Shown in pieces: positions 15,294-22,756 of a stretch of 39,281 nucleotides of DNA (position 1 is the stretch's first letter; each line of letters begins with the position of its first letter). The stretch spans positions 1 through 39,281 of the forward strand of contig CALDLG010000219.1 of assembly GCA_937910785.1 (NCBI GenBank), given 5' to 3'. The DNA comes from an uncultured Lachnospiraceae bacterium (lineage in GTDB: Bacteria; Bacillota; Clostridia; Lachnospirales; Lachnospiraceae). The position numbers and the translations under genes were made by a program. The notes beneath the pieces were generated by a model. The model worked only from the letters and a program-made list of their open reading frames with translations, had not been told where the DNA came from and ran no database searches.

Positions 15294-16706
15294 ATGAAAA
15301 AGATGAAAAAGACACTGGCGGTAATTTTGGCAGCGGCAATGACGTTTAGCCTTACGGCATGCGGCGGGAATAAAGCGGAAGAAGCTCCGCAGCCCGATGC
15401 GCCTGCAGTGGAGAATACGGCAGAGAGCCAGGATCAGGCTCCCGACGTTTCGACAGAGGCGGAAGAAACCGAAGCGGGCGGGGAAGAAGTGGCAAAGAAT
15501 CCCGTTACCATTCAGTTTATGCACAGTATGGTAGAAGAAGAACGTCAGCAGACGATTCAGGGACTGATCGATAAGTTTGAAGGGGAGTATGACTGGATAA
15601 CGGTGGAGCAGGTGCCCGTTGACGGCGATTCCGCTTACGATACGAAACTGACGGCTTTTGCCGGAGGCGGTATGCCGGCGGTGATTGAAGTCAATCAGAA
15701 CCGCGCCAAATGGCTGGTGGGAAATGAACTGGCCGATCTGGATGCCATTCGTGAAGTAATCGAATCCAAAACCGGTGACTATTATGATGCGATTTTAAAG
15801 ATCAATACGACGGAAGACGGACAGAACTTTATCGGAGTGCCGGTCGGCGGCTGGGTACAGGGGATCTGGTACAATAAGACGGCATTTGAGGAAAAGGGAC
15901 TGGCTGCGCCCGATACATGGGAAAATATTCTCGCCGCTGCGGAAGCATTTTATGATCCTGACAATAAGAAATATGGCATTGCACTGCCGACAGTGGACGG
16001 CTCATTTTCGGAGCAGAGTTTTTCTCAGTTTGCGCTTTCAGCAGGAGCCAACGCGCTCAACGCGGAGGGTGGCGCGGCTTTTGATTCTGACGAAATGGTA
16101 GAAGCGCTGACTTACTATAAGGAACTGTATCAGTATTCTATCCAGGGTTCCAACAGCACGACGGAAATCAAAGACGCCCTGCTGAATGGTTCTGTGCCCA
16201 TGGGCATTTATTCTACTTATATTTTGAAGGATCTGATCAATGAAGGAATGATGGATGACTTTGGCTTTGCGCTGGTAACCAATAAAACAAGCGCTTCCTA
16301 CGGAAGCGTCGGCATGCTTTCCATTTCTGACGGACTGAGTGAGGAAGAAAGAGAAGCGGCAGTTCTTTTCGTGGAGTTTCTGGTAAAACCCGAAAATAAT
16401 ATTACCTGGCTTCATATGGCACCCGGTGGACAGCAGCCGGTTATGCCTGCGGTAGCAGATGATCCGGCATATCTGGACAATGAAATTATCAAAGGATTTG
16501 AGACACTTTCGCCGGAAATATCCGCAGCATTTGGAAGCATTTCCCTTTTCGGGATTGTGGATGGCAAAAATTTTGTCAGCATGGGTGATGTTACGAGCTC
16601 CAATGTCATCGGGAGAGCGATCTATGATCTTACCGTAAATGACAAAGATCCGGCAGCTGTTGCGGCGGATACGCAGAAACAGATAGAAGAGCTGATTGCA
16701 CAATAA
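15294..16706 (+). CDS. ycjN: Sugar ABC transporter substrate-binding lipoprotein (YcjN-like, CUT1 family)
   Basis: The 470-residue protein is an extracellular solute-binding protein of the MalE/family 1 type. It has a lysine-rich start, a hydrophobic signal and a lipobox SLTACGG with C23 as the lipidated residue, followed by an acidic Ala/Glu-rich linker to about residue 65. The body starts at VTIQFMHSMVEEERQQTIQGLIDKF and contains the typical GGMPAVIEVNQ and PVGGWVQGIWYNKTAFEEKG segments. It delivers the sugar to the two permeases encoded next. I chose the ATG at 15294 because GGAAGG precedes it and the signal peptide begins there; longer frames upstream lack both. Hairpins on both sides of the gene suggest its message level is set separately. 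The substrate is inferred to be glucosylglycerate-like. Confidence 0.92.
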   Translation: MKKMKKTLAVILAAAMTFSLTACGGNKAEEAPQPDAPAVENTAESQDQAPDVSTEAEETEAGGEEVAKNPVTIQFMHSMVEEERQQTIQGLIDKFEGEYDWITVEQVPVDGDSAYDTKLTAFAGGGMPAVIEVNQNRAKWLVGNELADLDAIREVIESKTGDYYDAILKINTTEDGQNFIGVPVGGWVQGIWYNKTAFEEKGLAAPDTWENILAAAEAFYDPDNKKYGIALPTVDGSFSEQSFSQFALSAGANALNAEGGAAFDSDEMVEALTYYKELYQYSIQGSNSTTEIKDALLNGSVPMGIYSTYILKDLINEGMMDDFGFALVTNKTSASYGSVGMLSISDGLSEEEREAAVLFVEFLVKPENNITWLHMAPGGQQPVMPAVADDPAYLDNEIIKGFETLSPEISAAFGSISLFGIVDGKNFVSMGDVTSSNVIGRAIYDLTVNDKDPAAVAADTQKQIEELIAQ

Positions 16707-16736
16707 TTTTTTGAAACATTTGAAGAAGCTTAATAT

Positions 16737-16783
16737 GGGGCTGACCCTGCTGATTGGCCTGGCCGGTGTCAGTCCCGTTTTAT
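16737..16783 (+). terminator. Internal hairpin after the binding-protein gene, probable attenuator
   Basis: GGGGCTGAC at 16737-16745 pairs with GTCAGTCCC at 16768-16776 (one wobble), followed by GTTTTAT. It lies between the binding protein and the first permease, whose ribosome binding site follows at once. A leaky terminator here would give more binding protein than permease, which is common in such operons. Confidence 0.55.
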
Positions 16784-16796
16784 AAGGAGTGAGGCG

Positions 16797-17660
16797 ATGA
16801 ACAGAAAAAAAGAGAGGATGGCAGGCTTTCTCCTGATTGCGCCCAGCATACTGCTGATTCTGCTGCTGATAGGCTATCCGATGATTTATAACTTTATAAT
16901 CAGCTTTCATAAAGTACCCGTGAACCCGAAAAAAGCCATGCAGCCCGTCGGTTTGGGAAATTTCAGCAAAACGCTGACAGATCCGTCTTTTTACAGTGCG
17001 CTCGGCGTAACGGTATTCTTTACCCTTCTGGTAGTCTTGCTGAGTACGGCCGCAGGACTTGCTGTGGCGATTCTGGTTAACCGGCCTTTTTTCGGAAAGA
17101 AGATCGTCAAGGCGCTGATTCTGCTTCCCTATATCGTGCCTTCCGTATCCCTGATTTTTGCATGGAAATATATGTTCAATAATACCTATGGAATCGTCAA
17201 TTATCTGTTTGTGGATGTGCTTGGGCTGGCAAAACGGGCGCCGCTTTGGTTCGATCGGCCCGCGAGCGCTTTCGCGCTGGTTACGCTCTTTAGCATTTGG
17301 AAGTTTTTTCCCTATGCATTTATGTCCTTCTATGCCATTTTACAAACCATTGACAGAACACTGTATGAGGCGGCGGATGTGGACGGCGCAAACGGCTGGC
17401 AGAAATTTAAGGTGATTACCCTGCAGGAAATCAGACCGGTGCTTGCAACGGTCGTGACCCTGCGTACCATCTGGGTATTCTATATGTATACGGAAATCGC
17501 GCTTTTAAGCGGACAGGTAAAGACAATCAGCGTTTATCTGTATGAAAATGCCTTTTCCATGCGGGATATGGGCAAGGCAGCGGCTATTTCCATTCTGCTG
17601 TTTGCCATGATATTCGGATTTATTATGCTGGTGAGAAAGAAGGTGTTCCGTTATGAGTAA
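16797..17660 (+). CDS. ycjO: Sugar ABC transporter permease, MalF-like (YcjO-like)
   Basis: The 287-residue integral membrane protein has about six helices, beginning with FLLIAPSILLILLLIGYPMIYNF. The EAA loop that docks the ATPase reads EAADVDGANGWQKFKVITLQEI (split: EAADVDGANG then WQKFKVI), which is canonical for CUT1 permeases. It pairs with the following permease, which overlaps it by eight bases, so translation is probably coupled. GAGTGAGG lies just upstream of the ATG. No ATPase gene is present in the operon, so a shared MsmK-type ATPase encoded elsewhere is likely needed. Confidence 0.93.
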   Translation: MNRKKERMAGFLLIAPSILLILLLIGYPMIYNFIISFHKVPVNPKKAMQPVGLGNFSKTLTDPSFYSALGVTVFFTLLVVLLSTAAGLAVAILVNRPFFGKKIVKALILLPYIVPSVSLIFAWKYMFNNTYGIVNYLFVDVLGLAKRAPLWFDRPASAFALVTLFSIWKFFPYAFMSFYAILQTIDRTLYEAADVDGANGWQKFKVITLQEIRPVLATVVTLRTIWVFYMYTEIALLSGQVKTISVYLYENAFSMRDMGKAAAISILLFAMIFGFIMLVRKKVFRYE

Positions 17661-18498
17661 AAAGAAGAAAAAAATAGTGCATGGCATATTCTTTTATGTG
17701 GGAATTCTGCTTCTTATGGCGGCAATTCTGATTCCTTTCTTTTTCATGATTACCGTCTCTTTAAAAACATCAAAAGAAGCAATCCAGGTGCCGCCCACGA
17801 TCTTACCGGAAGTGTTGACCATGCAGCATTACAGGGATATTTTCGATACCGGCATTTTCCCGTTTTTAAAATATTTTAAAAACAGCATGTATGTATCGGT
17901 GCTTGCGGCGTCGATCTCCCTTATTTTCGGTATTATGGCAGGGTATGCGCTTTCAAAGCTGCGGTTTCCCGGAAGGAAGACGATCAGCAACAGTTTTTAC
18001 TGCGTCTATATGTTTTCCGGAATTCTGCTGATCGTGCCTTTGTATAGACTGCTTTCTTCTGTCGGACTTTATAATCGCAGAGAGGCGTTAGTGATTATCA
18101 TGGTGGTGCAGACACTTCCTACGTCCATTTATATGCTGAAGGGGTTTTTCGACACGATCCCGCAGGAGATAGAAGAGGCGGGTAAGATTGACGGACTGAA
18201 TTATGTGCAGAGTATTTTTTACATTGTCATTCCGATATCCGTATCGGGCATTGTATCGGTATTCGTGTATGCATTTATGATTGCCTGGAACGATTTTCTG
18301 TATGCGACGATTTTCTTAAGTTCGGCCGATTTTTTCACACTTCCGATCGGATTGAACGCTTTGTTTAACCGGCCGGATTATATCTGGGGCCGTATGATGG
18401 CCGCAGCGCTTGTCACTTCCGTTCCGGTGGTCATTATGTATGCGTTCAGCGAGTTTCTGATGAAAAAAGGAACGACGGAAGGCGGCGTGAAGGGATAA
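17653..18498 (+). CDS. ycjP: Sugar ABC transporter permease, MalG-like (YcjP-like)
   Basis: The 281-residue permease has about six membrane helices, a basic N-terminus (MSKKKKKIVHG) and a first helix FYVGILLLMAAILIPFFF. The EAA-type loop is EEAGKIDGLNYVQSIFYIV, and the MalG-like AWNDFLYATIF segment follows. It starts inside the last codons of the MalF-like gene (eight-base overlap) and must be the second subunit of the same importer. Three bases after the stop a 125-base gap precedes the best start of the dehydrogenase gene; I see only a purine-rich run and no terminator there. Confidence 0.93.
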   Translation: MSKKKKKIVHGIFFYVGILLLMAAILIPFFFMITVSLKTSKEAIQVPPTILPEVLTMQHYRDIFDTGIFPFLKYFKNSMYVSVLAASISLIFGIMAGYALSKLRFPGRKTISNSFYCVYMFSGILLIVPLYRLLSSVGLYNRREALVIIMVVQTLPTSIYMLKGFFDTIPQEIEEAGKIDGLNYVQSIFYIVIPISVSGIVSVFVYAFMIAWNDFLYATIFLSSADFFTLPIGLNALFNRPDYIWGRMMAAALVTSVPVVIMYAFSEFLMKKGTTEGGVKG

Positions 18499-18623
18499 TC
18501 GGGTTTTTAGCAGAATATGTCCCAAAACACGCGTTTTGAAGGTGTGCCGGCAGGATGAAAGAAGAAATGAAGATAACAGATAACAGGAAAGAAAGCATGG
18601 AACAGGGAAATGGAGGAAAGAAA

Positions 18624-19616
18624 ATGGAAAGAGTAAGACTGACTTCCATGGAAGACGGTATTGTATTTTTGAAAAAAGAGACGATTGAGGAGCCAAAGGC
18701 GACAGAGGTTACGGTTGAAGTAAAGGCATCTGTGGTAAGTCCGGGGACGGAACGCGCGTTTATTCTGACGCTGGAGAATACGGATCACAATTATCCGCGT
18801 ATTCTTGGCTACAGCGCGGCCGGAGTCGTTGTAAAGACCGGGAAGGACGTGACGGATTTTAAGCCTGGCGACAGGGTGGCGGGCATCATGCCGCATGCAA
18901 GCCTGCACAATGCGGAAAGCAAAAATCTGGTGCATATTCCGGATGATGTGAGTTTTGAGCAGGCCGCATTTGTCAGAATCGGTGTTATTTCCATGCAGGC
19001 GGTCAGGAAGGCGAGGCTGGAGCTGGGAGAGAGCGCGCTTGTTCTGGGCCTTGGACTGATCGGCCAGATGGCGATGCAGCTTGCGAAAGCAAACGGAGCT
19101 TCGCCCGTAATCGGACTGGATATTGTGGAGAGCAAACGAAGACTCGCAAAGGAACTTGGATGTACTTATATCTGCGATGCCGGAAAGGAAGATGCGGAAG
19201 AAACGATCAGGCGTATCGGAAACGGGAAACTGCCGCAGGTGGTCATTGAGTCCACCGGATTGCCGGGGCCGATAGAACAGGCAATTCAATTGACAGAAAA
19301 GTATGGCAGGGTTATTATTTTGGGGAGTACCAGAGGCAGTACGGAAATCAACTTTTACCGCGATGTGCACAAAAAGGGAATCCAGATTATCGGCGCGCAT
19401 ATTTCCTGCAACCCGTCGGACTCCTCCTATCCCGGCTACTGGACTTTTCGGGATAATGCGGACTGTTTTATGCGTCTTTTGTCGGAAGGCAGGGTAAACG
19501 TAGACCGGCTGGTGAGCCAGCGTGCGAATTATCATGACTACCATGATATTTATGAGAATGTTTTAAAGACAAAAGAGGACTATATTACGTCCATCATAAC
19601 GTGGGAAGGAGTATAA
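18624..19616 (+). CDS. ycjQ: MDR-superfamily dehydrogenase, YcjQ-like, lacking canonical zinc ligands
   Basis: The 330-residue protein is a medium-chain dehydrogenase/reductase with an N-terminal catalytic domain and an NAD(P)-binding Rossmann domain (VLGLGLIGQMAMQLAK). In place of the Cys that binds catalytic zinc in alcohol dehydrogenases it has SPGTE (residues 39-43), and GHE is replaced by GYSAAG; the four-Cys structural lobe is absent. In these features, and in a C-terminal segment like CNPSDSSYPGYW, it resembles E. coli YcjQ, a 3-dehydrogenase of D-gulosides. It probably oxidises or reduces C3 of a transported glycoside. GGAGG lies just before the ATG at 18624; the frame is open further upstream but without a ribosome binding site. 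The YcjQ link is from memory and strengthened by the operon; other SPGTE-type dehydrogenases are possible. Confidence 0.82.
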   Translation: MERVRLTSMEDGIVFLKKETIEEPKATEVTVEVKASVVSPGTERAFILTLENTDHNYPRILGYSAAGVVVKTGKDVTDFKPGDRVAGIMPHASLHNAESKNLVHIPDDVSFEQAAFVRIGVISMQAVRKARLELGESALVLGLGLIGQMAMQLAKANGASPVIGLDIVESKRRLAKELGCTYICDAGKEDAEETIRRIGNGKLPQVVIESTGLPGPIEQAIQLTEKYGRVIILGSTRGSTEINFYRDVHKKGIQIIGAHISCNPSDSSYPGYWTFRDNADCFMRLLSEGRVNVDRLVSQRANYHDYHDIYENVLKTKEDYITSIITWEGV

Positions 19617-19620
19617 TGTC

Positions 19621-20616
19621 ATGGGGAAAAAAGTAAATTATGCGATTCTGGGCTGCGGTGCAATTTCCAAAACTCATATCAAAGCGCTGGCACAGGTGGA
19701 AAATGCGGTATTGTATGCCGTATGCGATAAAGAAAAAGAGCGGGCTCTGGAAGCTGCATCGGATACGGGGGCGCTTGTTTATACCGATCTGGACAAGATG
19801 CTTGCCGATCCCAATGTGGATGCTGTGATTATCCTGACAGCAAGCGGAATGCATGGCGATATGGGAATGAGGGCGGCAGAAGCCGGAAAGCATGTTATCG
19901 TGGAAAAACCCATCGATATATCGGTGGAAAAGGCAAAACAGCTGATCCGTACCTGCGAGGAAAATCATGTTTCTTTAAGCTGCATTTTTCAGCACCGTTA
20001 TGATGCGGATACGAGAGCGCTTGCGGAGGCGATCAGGGAAGGCAGGCTTGGGACACTGCATGCGGGATGCTGCCATACCAAGTGGTATCGGGGACAGGAA
20101 TATTATGATGAAGTGGCATGGCGCGGAACCCGTAAGTATGACGGCGGCGGTGCGCTGATGAATCAGGGTATCCATCAGCTTGATTTGTTCCAATATCTCA
20201 TGGGCGAAGTGGATGAGGTGTTTGCTTATTGCGCTACGAGAGCGCATGAAAGGATCGATGTAGAGGATTTGTGTATGGCGACGCTTAAATTCAGGAATGG
20301 TGCGCTGGGGATTATGGAAGCGAGTACGGTGGCGGCGCCGGGATTTTATACCAGAATTGATGTCAACGGAAGCAGGGGAAGCGTGATTTTACAGAATAAT
20401 GCCGTAATGGAATGGAAGATTGAGGGAGAGGAAGCGTATCAGACACAGGAAACCGTTCTCCCGCACAGATTACAGCTTGCGGAAATTACGGAAAGCATTC
20501 TGAGAGGAGAGCCATCGCAGGTAAACGGAAGGGAAGCCTTGAAGGCTTTGCAGGTGGTGGAGGCTGTCTATCGGTCGGCCGAAACGGGAAGGCCCGAAAA
20601 GGTCTGCTACGAATAA
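19621..20616 (+). CDS. ycjS: Gfo/Idh/MocA-family sugar dehydrogenase, YcjS-like
   Basis: The 331-residue oxidoreductase opens with a Rossmann fold (AILGCGAISKTHIKAL, residues 8-23), has the family EKP at residues 95-97 and the catalytic segment GGGALMNQGIHQLDL with H185. It should use NAD(P)(H) on a sugar or glycoside. E. coli YcjS, in the matching gene position, is a D-glucoside 3-dehydrogenase, so C3 oxidation of the imported glycoside is the best guess. AAGGAG lies nine bases before the ATG, overlapping the end of the YcjQ-like gene, so the two are tightly coupled. A 6-bp hairpin (TGCCGC-GCT-GCGGCA) begins right after the stop codon. The exact substrate cannot be read from sequence. Confidence 0.85.
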   Translation: MGKKVNYAILGCGAISKTHIKALAQVENAVLYAVCDKEKERALEAASDTGALVYTDLDKMLADPNVDAVIILTASGMHGDMGMRAAEAGKHVIVEKPIDISVEKAKQLIRTCEENHVSLSCIFQHRYDADTRALAEAIREGRLGTLHAGCCHTKWYRGQEYYDEVAWRGTRKYDGGGALMNQGIHQLDLFQYLMGEVDEVFAYCATRAHERIDVEDLCMATLKFRNGALGIMEASTVAAPGFYTRIDVNGSRGSVILQNNAVMEWKIEGEEAYQTQETVLPHRLQLAEITESILRGEPSQVNGREALKALQVVEAVYRSAETGRPEKVCYE

Positions 20617-20631
20617 TGCCGCGCTGCGGCA
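20617..20631 (+). other. Small intercistronic hairpin before the GH4 gene
   Basis: TGCCGC and GCGGCA pair perfectly around a GCT loop immediately after the TAA of the YcjS-like gene. There is no T run, so it is not a terminator; it may pause ribosomes or protect the upstream message from 3' decay. Confidence 0.4.
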
Positions 20632-20652
20632 GAGCGGGAGGAAAAACAAAAC

Positions 20653-22035
20653 ATGGAAACTAACAGAAATTCATGCAGAGACATTCAGATTTGTTACATC
20701 GGCGGTGGATCACAGGGCTGGGCCTGGAAACTGATGAGCGATCTCTATCTGGAGGAAGCGCTTTCGGGAACCATCCGCCTGTATGATATCGACAGAGGAG
20801 CGGCCAGGGCCAATGAAATTATTGGAAACCGTCTGTTTGCCGGAGAAGGAGCGAAAAGCCAGTGGAATTTTGTAACGGCTTCTTCTCTGGAAGAAGGACT
20901 AAAGGGAGCGGATTTTGTCATCATTTCCATACTGCCCGCAACTTTTGAGGAGATGCGCTCCGATGTGCATGCTCCCGAAGCGTATGGTATTTATCAGTCC
21001 GTAGGCGATACCGTAGGACCGGGCGGGTTGTTCCGTGCGCTGAGAACGATTCCCATGTATGAGGTGATCGCGAAAGCCATCAGGGCATATTGTCCGAAAG
21101 CATGGGTGATCAATTATACCAATCCAATGTCCATCTGCACGGGAGCGCTTTATCGGGTATTTCCTGATATTAAGGCATTTGGCTGTTGTCATGAGGTATT
21201 CGGCGCGCAGAGGCTTCTGCTGATGGCGCTGAAAGAAGAGCTTGGAATCGAGGAGCCAGACCGGCATACGCTTCGGACGAATGTGGCCGGCATTAATCAC
21301 TTTACCTGGATTACGGAGGCTTCTTACCGGGATATTGATCTGTTTCCGGTCTATGAGCGTTTCGTGGAAAAGCATTACCATGAGGGAATCTGCGACAAGG
21401 TGACGGACTTTCATTTCATGTCGCAGAATAAGGTCAAATTCGACCTGTTCAGAAGATACGGTGTGATTGCGGCGGCAGGAGACCGTCATCTGGCTGAATT
21501 CGTTCCGGAGTATCTGGGAGATCCTGATACGGTGAAGACATGGGGATATGCGCTTACGCCGATTGAATACCGCATAGAGAACAAAAAGGACTTAAACGAG
21601 AAGAGCCAGGCCTATGCTTCGGGGCAGAGTCCGATTCCCATTGAACCTTCAGGAGAGGAAGGCGTAGCGCAGATGAAAGCCCTTCTCGGTTTGGGAGAGC
21701 TTGTCACAAATGTCAATCTTCCCAACAGAGGGCAGCTTGAGGCTTCACACGAAATTGTGGTGGAGACCAATGCGCTTTTTTCCAGAGATTCCGTAAAACC
21801 CGTTATGGCCGGCGCGCTTCCGGGAAATGTGGCTCTTTTGATGGGCAGACATATGCAGAATCAGGAAATGATCTTAAAAGCGGCGCTGGAACGGGATACG
21901 GAGCTTGCGTTCTGTGCTTTTATAAACGATCCGATTACGGCAGGTCTCCGTTTAAAGGAGGCGAAAGAACTGTTTACCCGGATGTTCGAGAGCACCAGAG
22001 AATATCTGCCGGATTATCCGGCGCTGCGCCAGTGA
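20653..22035 (+). CDS. Glycoside hydrolase family 4 enzyme (NAD+/Mn2+-dependent)
   Basis: The 460-residue protein has the GH4 layout: an N-terminal Rossmann fold (IGGGSQGW at about 16-23), TVGPGGLFRALRTIP, NYTNPM, and metal-binding positions C179-H180 in GCCHEVFGAQ and H216 in AGINHFTW. GH4 enzymes transiently oxidise C3 of the sugar with bound NAD+, eliminate the aglycone and need Mn2+. The CHEV form points away from 6-phospho-glycosidases (which have a CD pair) and toward alpha-glucosidase, alpha-galactosidase or alpha-uronidase types. It is the last gene of the operon and replaces the epimerase and phosphorylase seen in the E. coli ycj cluster. Its C3 chemistry matches that of the two dehydrogenases before it. 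GGGAGG precedes the ATG by 11 bases. The substrate is unknown. Confidence 0.88.
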   Translation: METNRNSCRDIQICYIGGGSQGWAWKLMSDLYLEEALSGTIRLYDIDRGAARANEIIGNRLFAGEGAKSQWNFVTASSLEEGLKGADFVIISILPATFEEMRSDVHAPEAYGIYQSVGDTVGPGGLFRALRTIPMYEVIAKAIRAYCPKAWVINYTNPMSICTGALYRVFPDIKAFGCCHEVFGAQRLLLMALKEELGIEEPDRHTLRTNVAGINHFTWITEASYRDIDLFPVYERFVEKHYHEGICDKVTDFHFMSQNKVKFDLFRRYGVIAAAGDRHLAEFVPEYLGDPDTVKTWGYALTPIEYRIENKKDLNEKSQAYASGQSPIPIEPSGEEGVAQMKALLGLGELVTNVNLPNRGQLEASHEIVVETNALFSRDSVKPVMAGALPGNVALLMGRHMQNQEMILKAALERDTELAFCAFINDPITAGLRLKEAKELFTRMFESTREYLPDYPALRQ

Positions 22036-22063
22036 TTTCGGATGTTCTTTTTCCATAGCCGGC

Positions 22064-22092
22064 TTGCCTTTTTCTGACAGGAATGGTATGAT
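22064..22092 (+). promoter_or_regulatory. Sigma-A promoter of the rubrerythrin gene
   Basis: TTGCCT at 22064-22069 and TATGAT at 22087-22092 are separated by 17 bases, 41 bases before the rubrerythrin ATG. The gene is therefore probably transcribed on its own rather than with the upstream operon. Confidence 0.65.
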
Positions 22093-22132
22093 ACATAAAA
22101 TGCTATTTTCCGGCAAAGCAGGAGGAAGGACT

Positions 22133-22675
22133 ATGGGACAGAATAAATATACGGGAACACAGACAGAGAAGAATCTGCAGGCAGCTTTTTCGGGAGAATC
22201 GGGTGCGAGGAATAAGTATACATACTTTGCCTCCGTTGCGAAAAAGGAAGGTTTTGAGCAGATCTCATCCATTTTTTTGAAAACGGCTGAAAACGAGCGT
22301 GAGCACGCGAAGATGTGGCTGAAAGAGCTGTGCGGCATCGGAAGTACGGCGGAAAATCTTGCGGCGGCGGCCGACGGAGAAAATTTCGAGTGGACGGACA
22401 TGTATGAGGATTTTGCGAAAACGGCGGAAGAGGAAGGTTTTCCGGAGCTGGCAGACAAATTCCGCATGGTCGGAGCGATCGAGAAACACCATGAAGAGCG
22501 TTACCGTGCACTGTTGAAAAATATTGAGATGGCCGCAGTCTTTGCCAAAAGCGAAGTGAAGGTGTGGGAGTGCCGTAACTGTGGGCATATCATCGTCGGG
22601 ACGAATGCGCCGGAGATCTGTCCGGTTTGTGCGCATCCGCAGAGCTATTTTGAAATCAGTGCGGAAAATTATTAG
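22133..22675 (+). CDS. rbr: Rubrerythrin
   Basis: The 180-residue protein combines a ferritin-like di-iron domain with a C-terminal rubredoxin-like domain. Ligand positions are visible in SGESGARNKY (E22), ENEREH (E55, H58) and the second helix pair around GAIEKHHEERY, and the FeS4 site is CRNCGH plus CPVC near residues 145-165. It reduces hydrogen peroxide in anaerobes. It starts at 22133 with AGGAGG upstream and lies between its own promoter and a strong terminator, so it is monocistronic. The presence of this gene supports an anaerobic host. Confidence 0.95.
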   Translation: MGQNKYTGTQTEKNLQAAFSGESGARNKYTYFASVAKKEGFEQISSIFLKTAENEREHAKMWLKELCGIGSTAENLAAAADGENFEWTDMYEDFAKTAEEEGFPELADKFRMVGAIEKHHEERYRALLKNIEMAAVFAKSEVKVWECRNCGHIIVGTNAPEICPVCAHPQSYFEISAENY

Positions 22676-22691
22676 AAACGATTAAAAGAGA

Positions 22692-22726
22692 AGCAGGATC
22701 AGGGAAGCCGAAGTCCTGCTTTTTTC
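22692..22726 (+). terminator. Rho-independent terminator after rubrerythrin
   Basis: AGCAGGA at 22692-22698 pairs with TCCTGCT at 22714-22720, followed immediately by TTTTTT. It lies 17 bases after the stop codon. Confidence 0.85.
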
Positions 22727-22756
22727 TGATACAGCCGTAATTAAAAAAGGAAACTT

